Notes: generated by a model from the sequence alone, not told the origin. Counted from the first letter of the stretch, positions 1 to 12,355 are shown. The stretch: 64,000 nucleotides of DNA from Craterostigma plantagineum (GCA_027422505.1 JAPQWV010000018.1:12728001-12792000); one strand, 5' to 3'. Translations and numbers: made by a program.

Positions 1-1816
1 GACCAACTTACATCCGACTATTTTCTTTTTCTTCGGCGGCGGGACAAGAATCCAAGTACCATTCTTGTGCAGAGACTCCATTTCTTCATTCATCGCTACC
101 AGCCAATTATCGGAATTATCATCGCTTATTGCCTCCGAATAGGTAGAAGGTTCGCCGCCTCCACCTATTTCTTGCGCCACTGATAAAGCGTACGAAACTA
201 AATTCACGTACCGCTGTGGTAGTCGAATCTCCCATTTCTGTTTATCTCTGGCTATAGAATATTCATGCTCGGTACTTTCATCTTCAACAGGATCTGAATC
301 GGATTCTGGCTCATCTGAAGGATCTTTGTTGACCTCGAGCTCTACCTCGCTGTGTACACTATCCTTCTTTTCTTGACTAAAAGATTTAGTAGACTCTTTT
401 GAAGGACTTAACATAGAAGACTCGTCAAATGTAAAATCTCTGCTAACTATGAATTTGGATGACTTGGGATCAGGATTATATAGTCTATATCCTTTCACCC
501 CTGAAGCGTAACCGAGAAAAATACATTTCTTAGCTCTAGGCTCTAACTTTTCCTCGTTTACGTGCATATAAGCTGGTCACCCAAATATTCTTAAGTTGGA
601 GTAATCAGAAGGAGTATCTGACCATACTTCCACAAGAGTCTTGACAATATAACATGCTGCGGCAATAGCTTCAGTCCAAAAATCATTTGTCAACCCAGCG
701 TTTGAGATCATACATCGAGCTCTCTCTAAAAGCGTTCGGTTCATGTGCTCGGCAACACCATTTTGTTGAGGCGTCATTCGAACAGTGTGGTGTCGAGCAA
801 TTCCTTCGTTTTTGCAAAATTCGTTGAACTCGCTTCCACATAATTCTGTCATTATCTGTCCGCGATCGCTTGGTCTGTTTTCCTGTCTGGTTTTCAATCA
901 AAGCTTTCCATTGTTTAAACATTAGGAAAACATCACTTTTCTGCTTAAGAAAATATACCCGGACTTTCCTTGAAAAATCATCAATGAAAATCAACATGTA
1001 TCTTGCACCACCTTTGGACGGAACACGAGAGGGACCCCATACATCAGAATGAATATAGTCCAAAGTACCTTTCGTCCTGTGGACTGCTTGCGAATTGAAG
1101 CTGACTCGTTTCTGCTTCCCAAAAATACAATGTTCGCAAAAGTCCATCTTACCAGTACTTTGACTGCAAAGTAGGCCCCGCTTGCTCAAAATCGTCAAGC
1201 CTTTTTCTCCAATGTGTCCAAGTCGCATATGCCATAATCTCGTGGTATCAACCTCCGGAGATGTCGAAATTGCAGCGGAACCTGTAACTGTAGTTCCCTG
1301 CAAAACATATAAATTTTCAGACCTGCAAGCTTTCATCACGACAAGGGCACCTCTGGCAACTTTCAAAACTCGACCTTCACCTGAGAATATGCACCATTGA
1401 GATTCAAGTGTGCCTAAAGATATAAGATTTCTCTTCATATCTAGAACATGTCTGACTTCTGTGAGCGTTCGGATGATTCCGTCGAACATCTTGATCCTAA
1501 CTGTGCCTTTACCAACAACTTGACTTCTGTGAGCGTTCGGATGATTCCGTCGAACATCTTGATCCTAACTGTGCCTTTACCAACAACTTTACATGGAGCA
1601 TCATTTCCCATTAAGACATATCCACCATCAAAATTTTCATGGATAAACAATCTCGACTCCGACTTATGTGGTAAGAACAACCCGAATCTAAGATCCACTC
1701 ATTATCAGACCTAACAATATTTACAGTTGCTACAAAAATAGTTCCATCGCTCTCATCAGCAGCTAAACTAGCTTCGGCGGGTTTATTATATTGCTTATTA
1801 TTTTTCTCCTTATTTT
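1..1816 (-). pseudogene. copia Pol remnants: protease, integrase, start of RT
   Basis: Segments are in copia order but in different frames. About 1690-1720 encodes a protease-like DSGCSYH motif. 683-1489 encodes the GAG-pre-integrase zinc region (H-x3-H near RLWHMRLGH, then C-x2-C in FCEHC) and the first part of the integrase core (YIHSDVWGP). 577-897 encodes the rest of the core ([13 protein letters not shown]) in a shifted frame and ends in a stop where the family normally continues. 1-180 encodes the start of the reverse transcriptase domain (MNEEMESLHKNGTW). At least three frameshifts and one stop separate these parts, so the polyprotein is dead. Confidence 0.87.
1453..1588. repeat. Perfect 68-bp tandem duplication in copia pol
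   Basis: Bases 1453-1520 are repeated without a mismatch at 1521-1588. Because 68 is not a multiple of three, the duplication itself shifts the reading frame between the protease and integrase parts of the element. Identity of the two copies implies that it is recent. Confidence 0.95.
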
Positions 1817-2551
1817 TTAATTTAAAACAATCAGCTTTGATGTGACCCTTTTTCTTGCAAAAATTACAGACTTTATTTCTGTACCTGGATTTCGACCTTT
1901 CTTTAGATCTGCTGCTTTCAGCGTCTCTAAGATCTGGTCTTCCCCGTGCAACAGGCCTTCTGCCTGGTTACCACTTGTTTCTCCCGTAATATCCCTGTCT
2001 ATCTGTTCTTTCGATTGTAATGCGGATTTGACACTACAATATGATATTGTGTCTTTTCCGTATATAATCGTGTCACGAAAATGTTTTAAAGACGAGGGAA
2101 GGGAATACAACAATATTATGGCGTGATCTTCGTCCCTCACTTTGACTTCTACGTTCGCCAAATCAATAATGATGGAATCGAATTTATCGAGATGCGAAAG
2201 AATAGAAGTACCTTCCGTCATTTTCATACTGTATAGGATCTGCTTTAAATAAAGCCGATTCTCCTTAGTCTTCTTCATATAGATAGCCTTTAACGCATCC
2301 CACATACCCATGACCGTCGTCTCCGTGGCAACTTCCTGTAAAACCTCGTAAGAGAGATTTAATATAATAGCCGATCTGGCTTTCTTGTCCAATTCATGAA
2401 ATTGATCGTCCTTCATTTCGGTTGATTTCTTCTTTGCGCCTTCAAGCGCCACCTCACAACCGTCTTGAATGAGTATGGCCTCCATCTTGAGACTCCACAT
2501 TGCAAAGTTGACATTTCTATCGAACTTTTCAATTGTCATTGTTATCGTCAT
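1817..2551 (-). pseudogene. copia Gag region (degenerate)
   Basis: The reading frame begins near 2551 and encodes a copia-type Gag (UBN2/DUF4219 family): an N-terminal EKFDRNVNFAMW segment followed by a helical region containing MWDALKAIY and LPSS motifs. Close to the 3' end the frame slips. The CCHC zinc knuckle (C-x2-C-x4-H-x4-C, about 1845-1870) is encoded in another frame, so the frame seen here ends without it. Gag would form the virus-like particle in the cytoplasm. This copy is defective. Confidence 0.85.
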
Positions 2552-2574
2552 GGTGGCTAAAAATAAATCGGGTT

Positions 2575-2587
2575 GGCTCTGATACCA
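2575..2587 (-). promoter_or_regulatory. Primer-binding site, initiator tRNA-Met type
   Basis: On the minus strand the 13 bases read TGGTATCAGAGCC, the usual copia primer-binding site complementary to the 3' end of plant initiator tRNA-Met. It sits three bases inside the LTR boundary, which fixes element orientation and the inner end of the LTR. Confidence 0.9.
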
Positions 2588-2590
2588 ATT

Positions 2591-3121
2591 TGTTACGATA
2601 TGCGGAAATTCCCGATAATTATTTTGCCCGAAAAATGACGATAATAAATAAATGAGACGAAAAATAAATTTGGACAGTGACACGATATTTATGTGGTTCG
2701 GTCAGAATGACCTACGTCCACGGGCCGGAGGGTAGAACTTCTTTATTATGTGGAGTGATACAGACACGTACACTGACGTGATACAAAAGCAGCTACACAA
2801 CTAGGAGTAAGCTACAAAGAAATATAGGAGAAGAGGCGACCGAGGAAGAAACCATCGCTGGCGATTTTGTGGTGTTTCTATGGCTTGAGGCAATCTTTCT
2901 CTTCGTCGAACACTGGCTATTTATAGACAAAATCTTCCTTGCTCCCTCGTTTGAACAGAAGAATATAAAAGCTGCTTTTCTTAGACTCTAGGAAACCCAC
3001 GTGAGCAATGAGCCAAACTACCATTTATTTTCTTTGACCACGGCGCCCAAAACGAGGATGAAATTATTCTTCTCTTCCCACGTGTTGAATATTCCACACC
3101 CATATGCAAGCTCACCTAACA
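2591..3121 (-). repeat. 5' LTR of copia element
   Basis: The 531-bp block is bounded by the inverted ends TGTTA and TAACA and lies directly next to a primer-binding site, as a 5' LTR should. On the minus strand it contains a TATAAATA-like box near 2923, a plausible promoter for the element. The right boundary (3121) is inferred from the TAACA end because the partner LTR is outside the window. Confidence 0.8.
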
Positions 3122-4304
3122 ATATGCATGGATTGACATCTGCTTGTTTCATTCCCTTAAGTTTATGACAGAAATGCACATATGTTGTAGTTGTACTATA
3201 AAATAGCCATAATGGGGTAAAAGAACGTGTACATATTGCTTGATTTATGTATGCCTTGAAAAAAAAAGATTAGCTGCATCTACAAATGCACTTCCCGAGT
3301 ATAATTTGTTCATTTTTTTGTTGCTTTCACAACATCGTGTTGATTGGGGCATATCGAATACTTTATGTTTCCCAAAAGATTCATATTTGAGGCAGCTGAC
3401 CTTACAGATTGCTTCACTAAACTATGTCCAGGATAACGATCTATCAGAATTTGATGAATCGAGAGATATAATTGAGAGTCTCGTCGATGAGTACAAGGCT
3501 TGCGAGTCAGGGGATTACATCAAATGGGGGGTTGAGGTGATATTCATATGCTGCCTATGTATTATTATACCTTCATATGCAAACAACTCATATCTTTCTC
3601 TAGCCCACAATCCACATAATCACTCCATCGCCCTTCACCTTCTTTGAACTTTTGTTTTGTTTTTTCTTTTTACCTTTGATATTCATGAGTGCTTTTGATT
3701 CAATGTTTTATAGTTTGTGCATGGTGATGGGATTTCAGTTGTGTTCGCTGAAAGTTGATGCCCTTATTAAGTGGCGTTTCTGCTCGTGGAAGAATCATAT
3801 AGGAGAATCTATCTTTGTGGTTTCTTCAGGTTTTTTTTATTATTATTAAGCCCATCAACCACCATTGTTTGTTTTGTACCCTTTGTTCATATAATCTTTT
3901 ACGTGCGTATTTTTCCATGTTTTTGAACTTATAACATTCCATCAGCAGCAGTTTCTTGCGCGTTGTGGTTGAATATAAAAAAGTTGATTCGCATAAACCA
4001 ATATAACAGTGACAAGCACTTCGATTTTTTAATATGGAAAGAAGAAATGCAGTAATAGGATTTTCTGAATATAGGAAGGACGCAAGCAACGGCTAATGAA
4101 AAATATTAGAACCTTCGTTTCTTTTCCACTTTGATTCATGATTATCCGTACAAAGGCAAATAAATCGTAACCTATATTGCAAGAAAGAAATACTTTTTGG
4201 TACTCGTTAATTCCGTCCACAATACCCGGATAGGCAAAGGCTTTTAATATTTTCAAAATTGATCACATATGGCTGGCACAGACATATATCTAATTATAGT
4301 TTGT
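3122..4304. other. Unassigned stretch; possible gene fragment on plus strand
   Basis: No gene is recognised here. An open frame at 3240-3647 includes a hydrophilic acidic stretch (FDESRDIIESLVDEYKA) unlike the AT-rich surroundings. A second short open piece lies at 3720-3830. These could be exon remnants of a host gene cut off by the copia insertion, but no family was identified and no start or splice structure is convincing. The remainder is AT-rich noncoding sequence. Confidence 0.25.
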
Positions 4305-4670
4305 GGAATGATATGGTGCTCACCTGTGAGCACCTTATATGGACACCTGCTGATTTGGAACCGATTCGTGCCAAATCAGCATGTCACTTCAACATCAAGT
4401 GTGATATGTCATTAATCAACACATCTTATGTGTCATAGATTGACACATATGATGCTGATGTGCCATATTCACGTCATATGTGGAACTTGTTGTGTGACCT
4501 TGATATATACCAAGTAAACATGGCACATCAGCATCATATGTGTCGATCTATGACACCTAAATTGTGTTAATTAATGCCGCATTACATTTGATGTTGAAGT
4601 GACATGCTGATTTGGCACGAATCCGTATCAAATTAGCAGGTGCCCATATAAGGTGCTCACATATCATTCC
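4305..4670. mobile_element. Foldback MITE, about 366 bp, almost entirely hairpin
   Basis: The left end (GGAATGATATGGTGCTCACC) returns as its reverse complement at the right end (GGTGCTCACATATCATTCC). The complementarity continues inward through GGACACCTGCTGATTTGG, CATGTCACTTCAACATCAA and ATGATGCTGATGTGCCAT, leaving a loop of roughly 50 bases near 4470-4520. No protein is encoded. No clean target duplication was found, so the superfamily is open. It lies just 3' of the LEPA stop codon at 4789. Confidence 0.8.
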
Positions 4671-4788
4671 TCATTATAGTCTTACATCTAAACAGAATTA
4701 AATATTTATTTATAAATGATAACTCTTTATAAGGCAAACCATAAAAAATATTAAGAACATCAAAGTGTGTTTTCAGGAACAATTTTTA

Positions 4789-7700
4789 TCACAGTACTTC
4801 TTTCTCGAGTTTGAGGACAGCCATAAAAGCTTCTTGTGGTACCTCAACCCTTCCAATGGCCTTCATTCTTTTCTTTCCCTCAGCCTATTTCATTATAAAG
4901 TTCATTGCAAGTATGTATTCACTTATCAGACTTCAAATTGAATAAACACACACACACACATTATAAATGCAGCGTAAATATTAATACAAGTCGTCACCTG
5001 TTTGCGAAGCAGCTTCTTCTTTCTCGTTATATCTCCACCTGAAGAGAAAAGAATCGCGGAAATAGATTACAGAAAAGTGTTGCTATATGATGTGTTGAAA
5101 GTAGCATAGAGAACCTTGACAATGTAATAAGCAAGACACATTTACCATTTTATGTAGAAGTAAAATGATCTCACCATAGCATTTCGCAAGGACGTCTTTT
5201 CTGATAGCTGATAAAGCTTCGCTAGCAATCACTTTCGAGCCAATGCATGCCTGCCATAAAAAAAAAACACCGGTGGATGAGATGCACATGAATTTTTTTA
5301 AAGAATTCGTTAGTGTCTAAAAACAGAGCTTAGAAGTGCGTATACATACCTGGATAGGTACTTTAAACATTTGCCTGGGAATAAGTTCCTTGAGCTTCTG
5401 GGTTAAAGCCCGTCCAACGGGATAAGCCTGAGAAATTAAGATCTAATTTTATTGGCTGGGCTGTGACGGTAATAAACGATCTCATACGTATGTTACATAT
5501 AACATGGAGCATTCTTTTTTGTTCGATAGATGTTTCGAAGGACCTTGTCCTTGTGTACTATAGTTGATAAGGGCTCCACTGGTTCCCCATTAATTTGTAT
5601 GTCAAGCTTGATAAGGTCACTCTCTCTGTATCTGTTGACATAAACATCAATAGGAATAATGTTAACTCACTGAGCCCAGTGGATATAAGGAAAAACCTTT
5701 CTTTGAAAATAATCAGCAATATCTCTGGTTAAATCTTTGATCTTAAAGGTTTACGAACGATACCAATCGTGAAACATCAGAATTAAAATGTTATCCTGCT
5801 ACTAAGGGTAAGTAGAAGACTACTTTCAAATAGAGTTTACCCAATGAAAGAGTATTCCATGCTAGCGTAACCTTTACTCTTTGACTTTAGCTGATCGAAG
5901 AAGTCACCCACCATCTACACATGAATCATGTAGAATATATAAAATGCTAGTGAAAAGAAAATACGATCAAGTTCAAATAGTAAACTTAAACGTTTATAGT
6001 CATCCTCATAAGAACTATACCTCAGCCAGAGGTAGCTGATAAACAATTGATGCTCTATTCTCAGTGATGAACTTAAGTTCTTTGAATTCTCCTCTGCGAT
6101 CCTGAGCAAGCTCCATAAGTGCACCAATGTAGTCCTTTGGCGTAAGCATTTCAATCTGTAAATATAAGCAGCGTGCATATATATTCAAAAACAAAAGTTT
6201 GCAGGAAGTTCAACAAACAAGAAAAAGTAAGAAACCTTGACAAAAGGCTCCTCAATGGACTTTCTTTGTCCAGGTTCAGGAAGTAAGGATGGATTAGAAC
6301 ACTCGACCTACATCAGGTGAGAAATCGTGCTATAAAAATGTCAACAAACAAATGCACAACCCTTAAGTGTTCCAACTCTTTTCGCGGAGTGAATCACTAG
6401 GAAGAAATAAAATAAATGAAACAAACTTGGCGAACGGGATAAGAGGAAATTACCATTTCACCATTCACGCAATTAACTCTGTAAACAACACTTGGCGCTG
6501 TGGTTATCAGATTTAAATTGTACTCACGTTCCAGCCTTTCCTGCAGGAACAGCACAATATTATCATACAGGTGATGGGTACTATATAATCAAGGAAAAGA
6601 TGTCGGATAGAAACCTGAACTATTTCCATGTGAAGAAGACCAAGAAATCCACATCTAAAGCCAAATCCCATGGCACTTGATGTCTCAGGCTCAAACTGTA
6701 TTATAAAGGATACATAAAGAAGATGGACATAGTTACAGCACTTGGAGGATATTGCGGCCATGTGCCAAAAAAAAAACTTGAAGACATGGTAGATGGATAA
6801 TTTTCAACTACAGGATAGAGACTAGCTAATATAGAAATGGCACCATTTTTCCCATCATTTTCAACCAAACACCCAAATCATTTCATACGGCATATACACA
6901 GTTATTTCTCCAAAGAACAATAAAAAAAATCATCGACCTTCAAAGCAGCATCATTAAGCTGCAATTTCTCCAAGGCATCACGCAGCTCATGAAATCTGCA
7001 AAATATAACTAGTTTCTTCGCTTTTTTTTTGACATATAATGAGTACAATATTCAAACATATAAAGCAGATCAATACTGGTCAGCATCAATAGGAAATAGG
7101 CCGCAGAAAACCATTGGCGTAGCTTCTTTGTATCCAGGCAATGATTCTTCCGCCTTCCTACTGAAATTTGTTATCGTGTCACCAACCCTAGCATCTGCCA
7201 CTGATCTAATGGAAGCAGAGAGATAGCCCACCTGAAGTAATCGAGTGGAGGTATGTGAATACTTATAGGAATATAAGAAAATAGGGAAGTTACTCGTGCA
7301 ATGGTGAAAGATGCAGATAAATCACCAGATATATAGCCTAGCACTAGAATGACTTTGCATAGCATATGAAGCATAAGAGTAAACTGTGTGCTTTCCAGAT
7401 GATGACTTTCATATCGTAATGTAAACCCTATACCTTTCTGACATGCAATCTCAAAAAACAACTCAATACCCATATTCAAAGTATGGAAATTGATGTCAAT
7501 ACATGCCAACCGACTCGAGAAGTAGAAAATATATGCAATATTTTCAGCAACAACAAAGACAAAACGTTTTCTAATGGATTAGACATTCACCTCTCCAGCA
7601 TATAACGCGTCAACCTGCTGCTGGTTGGGAGATAACACACCAACTTCATCTGCATAGTAATCCTGCATTTACGTTCATGCTTACAAAGCTTCCGATATTC

Positions 7701-10700
7701 AAATTTCAACATAAAGGAAGTTTAGTAAAATGTACTTCTACCTTTCCACTGGCCATAAATATTATCCGGTCACCTTTTCTAATAGTCCCATCAATAACTC
7801 GAAAATATACAATCACACCGCGGTATGGATCATAATAACTGTAAAAGAATTTGCCAATGCCAGCAAATCAGTACATCATGCATTATCCCTTAGTAAAATG
7901 CCAGAATTTTATACATAACCATGGCAAAGTTATACCAAAACGAAAAATGAATGTGGTCAACTTCTTAGTTATTTTTCATAGTTCAATAGGAACACTGGAT
8001 ATAAAATGAGAGGACAAAATCAAATTCCCATGGTAAAAAATGCCAGAATTTTATACATAACCATGGCTTGAACAGATAAATAGGGCATGAACTTATACTG
8101 TTTTGCAGAAAGTTATACCAAAACGAAAAATGAATGTGGTCAACTTCCTAGTTATTTTTCATAGTTCAATAGGAACACTGGATATAAAATGAGAGGACAA
8201 AATCAAATTCCTATGGTAAAATGCCAGAATTTGATACATAACCATGGCTTGAACAGATAATTGGTCATGAACTTATATTGTTTTGCAGAAAGGCATACGA
8301 AAACGAAAAATGGAAGTGGTCAACTTCCTAGTTTTTTTCATAGTTCAATAGGAACACTGAATATAAAATGAGAGGACAAAATTAAATTCCTACGGGATAA
8401 TTGTGATTGATAGATTCATGATTTATGTGATATAAGGATAGGTGAACGGCATTGCATATACATTAATAATGAAAGGAGAAACCGTTATGACTGCTACAAC
8501 TACGGATGGTATGATAAGGATGCTACGGCATACTTCACTGCTAATCGGGGGAAGCTACGGTTACATCCCTACAAATCGGGGGATGACAGAGTCCTGTACA
8601 TGCACATATGTATCCCTACAACTCGGGGATTACGGAATGGTTAAAGTCCCATGCATCGCCGACTGGGCATACAGTACAGTCTAGCCAGTCTATAACGAGA
8701 GTATCAAAATAAATGGGCATATAGAAATGATCTAAGGATCATATGAACGATGGTTATGTGAACGATGACTACGTGATTGAAATGGTTACATGATGAAACG
8801 TGTGACTGAAAGGTTTACGGTACTTATAAGAATGGACTCATTTCACGTAATATGAATTATGAAATGGTTATGTGGCGGGGTATATGATTGGAACATTTAC
8901 GATACGAATAGAAATGGAATGAGTACTTGTTATTGTGTTATTAATGATTAACATGTTGCTATCATACTCTGAATAATTGTTTTACAGTGTTGTAGATATC
9001 TAACATGCTGTTTAGAACGCATTCACATACGAAAACATAGATTCAAGGTTGGTCGGTTACACTCTCATCCTACTCCCCATAGTTTATAGTTGGCATATAG
9101 TTCAAGGAACATTAGCAAATTTTTATATGATGCTAAAATAATAATGTTGTGTACGTATATGTACATTAGTGTGAAAGTGAATAGAAAGATGTACGCCCCC
9201 GTTTATGTTTAAAAGGAATGGTTATAAAACGGAAAGAAAAGCGAAAAATTTTACGCGTTCGTGCAAAGTAATCTAGAAGTAAAAAGAAGTTGATGGTGGC
9301 CTATGTTTTATATTGTCCTTAATGCAGTTCCAACTAGTATCGCAGGATAACATACGCTACTCGTCCACAAAAGTTGACAGAGATATATATGAATCTTGAT
9401 CACCTGGTAACAGGACAACAAAAACAAACTAAAGTAATATGATTAAGTAAGTATTGTTATAGTACCTAAAGCAGATACCTATCGAATATGAGAGCCCTCA
9501 AGGGCTTTTCTGCTGTATCTGGAGCGGGAGGGATCTTTTGGACAATTGCAGAGAGGATTTCAGGGATTCCTATTCCTTCCTAAAACAACAGAAATGTTAA
9601 CTTGTCCCCAGATGTATGATAGAAAAAGGAAATATTGTGAATTTCAGACCTTTGCCGAGCAGTGAATTGCATTGCTACAATCAAGACCAACGATCTAAGA
9701 GATACAAAAAGATAAAAGTCAGTTAAATTTTACCGAGCAGTGAATTGCATCGCTACAGTCAACACCAACGACCTAAAAGATACAAAAAAGATAACAGTTT
9801 GTTGAACAATGCTTCAGCTTAGCCGGAAATTTCTGTAACTTTGCTTGGGTCTTGGATAGAGAATGTTAAAATAAATCAAATGTGCAATGATGAAGAGATG
9901 GTCACTCCACAGGGTACGTAATTGAGTTTTGTCTTGCATGTTACCTCCAAATATATTTTAAGTGTTGGATCATGCACATGTCAAGGTCTATGTTGACAAG
10001 AGATGACTTTCAAACGTTAGAAAAAAAAATGTCCAACTCAGGTTGGCTACTTGATCTGGACTGAACAATTAGTTTATGACAGAAACATCAAGTTCAAGAG
10101 AAGCGGGCATTTAGATCAGAAATATGCATTCCAATTTAAATAGTAGATGAAAACCTAATCAACCATATCTTTGTGGATTCACAAGATGAGAAATGACAAG
10201 CATGGAGCTAAAACCAACTGAACATATAGGTCTTTTTTCTTTTCAACAGAACCAACCTCTTCTATCTCACGAGCCACACGTTCTGGTTCAGCTCCAGGAA
10301 GGTCAATCTTGTTCAGAACCTGGAGATGAAACAAAAACTTAAATAACTAGTGGAGAGTGACTTCATAACCTATGAACAACTTGAAAAAATGCAATTAGAC
10401 ATTAGGAATCAGAAAATACACAGTTCCAAATATTTTTTTCTCCAGCTCTGTGTGGCTCAATTCACAGTTACTAGTTACTAGTTACTACGCATAAATATAT
10501 AGAGCATTCGCCAAAGACAATGTAGGAGAACACATAAGCGAGTCCGATCTTGGATTATAAAATGCCATGATTACATAAGTAATCAACTCACTGGAATAAT
10601 CTCAAGATTGTTTTCCAAGGCCAAATACACATTTGCCAGAGTTTGGGCCTCCACTCCCTATAAAAAATGTACAACTTCAATTAGAATAATATGCAAATAG

Positions 10701-11428
10701 GAAACTTCTAGCAGATTTACATAAAAATGTGACTGGATTTGAAGACGTAGATACAACTTGGTCCTTCCAATATAAAGGTTGGAGGAAAACTCAATGACAA
10801 GTGTAAAACAATACCTGTGAGGCATCTACAACGAGAAGTGCACCTTCGCAGGCAGCAAGAGAGCGTGAAACCTTAAGTTAACCAGAAGAGATGAACCATA
10901 TTCTACATCAACTATTCAAATCTAAGTAACGATATGCTGTGGAAACGAAAATCAAACATACCTCATAGGAGAAGTCAACATGGCCTGGGGTATCAATAAG
11001 ATTCAAACAATACGGTTGATTGTTATGCATATAACGCATCCTTGCAGCCTACACGAAGGTAAAAACAGCGGTCCGTATCTTCAATAATAAAAAAAAAAAA
11101 AGTGCTTGGAACATCTCATCTAATCGAGAAGAGATGACCCCACCAGAGAGTAATTAGGTCATAGATTATCTTATATACCATAGAATCCATCCCTTCGACA
11201 TACAAGACGGAAAGACGAAAAGATGAAATTGACATTTATGATGAATAACTCCACCTCCCAAAGAGGCAACTCCCATACCTCACTATCTGCAACTGTGAAA
11301 GGAACAGATACTTACCAAAGTCTAGTTGTAAATGGAGTAAAAGAGTAAACAAAGATGGCGTGTTTTTAGAAACAATTTTCATCATATATGGTTGTCGTCG
11401 TATCTACTGTATTCTGGTTATTTGTGTA

Positions 11429-11501
<73 letters not shown>

Positions 11502-12098
11502 ACACGAACAAGTAGTTAGCATACCTGCAATTTTATGGTAATGCCTCGTTCCCTCTCCAAGTCCATATTATCAAGGAACTGCTCTTTCATCTCTCTACTT
11601 TCAACTGTGCCGGTCATCTGCAACAGCTTATCCGCCAACGTCGATTTTCCATGATCAATATGCGCTATGATGCAGAAATTCCTTATATTGGACGACGGCA
11701 CCTACAAAGAGATTCAGAACTCACTCGCCAATCCACACAATTTCGTTTTGCACCAAACTGTCATCTCCGATTACAATAATTCAGAAAACGCAGCAACAAA
11801 CAGTAGCCTACTCAAAACCCACACATAAACCACCACGAATTGCGCTTCGACGTACCTTTAAAAGGCGGTCTTTGCCCGCACGAGCGGCCGATTCGACGTC
11901 GGCATCAGACGGCGTTCGTTTGTGCTGAACGTCAGCGCTGCTAGCCTGGCAACAAACACCTCGTTTGAGTTGCGCACCTCTACTCCGTAACCTCTGCAAT
12001 CGGAAACGGATTTGGTTCGCGTTCGATGGAAGTAGACACTGGTAATTGGTTCCGACGTTTGGCTTCAGGCGGTAAAAATCGGCTGCCGCCATTTTCAT
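4789..12098 (-). CDS. LEPA: Translation factor LEPA/EF4 (GUF1 homologue), chloroplastic
   Basis: Ribosome-binding GTPase that promotes back-translocation of the chloroplast ribosome. Exons (minus strand): 12098-11856, 11701-11525, 11048-10962, 10871-10815, 10657-10592, 10319-10257, 9694-9650, 9579-9479, 7838-7742, 7662-7591, 7231-7077, 6995-6938, 6695-6615, 6540-6454, 6307-6236, 6155-6021, 5914-5841, 5631-5544, 5427-5350, 5250-5175, 5038-4998, 4884-4789. All junctions are GT-AG and in frame, giving about 682 residues, close to plant chloroplast LEPA. Exon 1 (81 residues) is a likely transit peptide. GTPase motifs are visible: G1 [10 protein letters not shown]2 RGITI, G3 DTPGHVDF, G4 NKID and G5 SAK. 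Downstream lie the EF-G-like domains, [16 protein letters not shown], and the lysine-rich LEPA C-terminal tail ([14 protein letters not shown]). A second in-frame ATG lies two codons in. A duplicated copy of exon 7 sits in intron 6. Confidence 0.93.
7894..8396. repeat. Three tandem units (about 143, 180 and 178 bp) in LEPA intron 8
   Basis: Blocks starting near 7894, 8037 and 8218 share long stretches such as AAAATGCCAGAATTTTATAC and GTTCAATAGGAACACTGGAT. The first lacks about 37 bases present in the other two (around 8069-8105). They lie in the 1.64-kb intron between exons 8 and 9 and encode nothing recognisable. Confidence 0.85.
8397..9478. other. Rest of large LEPA intron, repeat-derived
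   Basis: No exon of LEPA or other gene is seen. Between about 8530 and 8640 the motif TCGGGG(G) recurs at roughly 45-60 bp spacing next to TACATCCCTACAA-type phrases, and 8700-8900 has repetitive ATGGTTA/ACGAT phrases. This resembles a decayed LTR fragment, but no ends were found and the assignment is a guess. Confidence 0.3.
9650..9793 (-). repeat. Tandem duplication of LEPA exon 7 (G5 motif exon)
   Basis: Exon 7 (9694-9650, 45 nt) encodes a 15-residue stretch ending HCSAK, which holds the G5 guanine-recognition motif. A diverged copy lies immediately upstream in transcript order (9772-9734, 39 nt, encoding 13 residues ending HCS), with its own polypyrimidine/AG acceptor and a GT donor placed six bases earlier. 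Both are multiples of three. The duplication also covers flanking intron sequence (to about 9793). The 9650-9694 copy is the one used in the gene model because it retains the full SAK motif. Confidence 0.85.
11432..11499. repeat. (GA)n microsatellite in LEPA intron 2
   Basis: About 33 uninterrupted GA dinucleotides lie less than 30 bp from the 3' (donor) side of exon 2 in genomic terms. On the transcribed strand it is a CT tract downstream of the donor site. Length is expected to vary between individuals. Confidence 0.97.
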
Positions 12099-12355
12099 CC
12101 ACCCCGCCCTCCTTGAATACAGTGGATGGCGTGAATCCGATGAGAAAATTTACGATACTGTAATGGTAATATATCGTCTGTTTCTAGCCGCAATAAAGAA
12201 ATTACGAGCTAGAGAAAAGCCAACGGCTATCTTCTTCCCTGAGTCTCGAGTGTATTATTATCCATACAGGGTGTGGTGCCCATTTTCTGGAATTCAACAC
12301 GAGTCGAGAGGCTATTTCCGTAATTTTAGTTTGTTAATTATTCCGTTGTTATATA

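Larger units (their letters stand above)
1..3121 (-). mobile_element. Ty1/copia LTR retrotransposon, 5' part, decayed
   Basis: Reading on the minus strand from 3121 to 1, the order is LTR, primer-binding site, gag, protease, integrase and the start of reverse transcriptase, which is the Ty1/copia order. The element runs off the left edge, so its 3' LTR and the duplicated target on that side are not visible. The coding part is broken by frameshifts, one of them caused by a 68-bp tandem duplication, and by a stop near 577. It therefore cannot make a polyprotein. The five bases beyond the LTR (3122-3126, atatg) are the candidate target-site duplication to look for at the other end. Confidence 0.93.
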
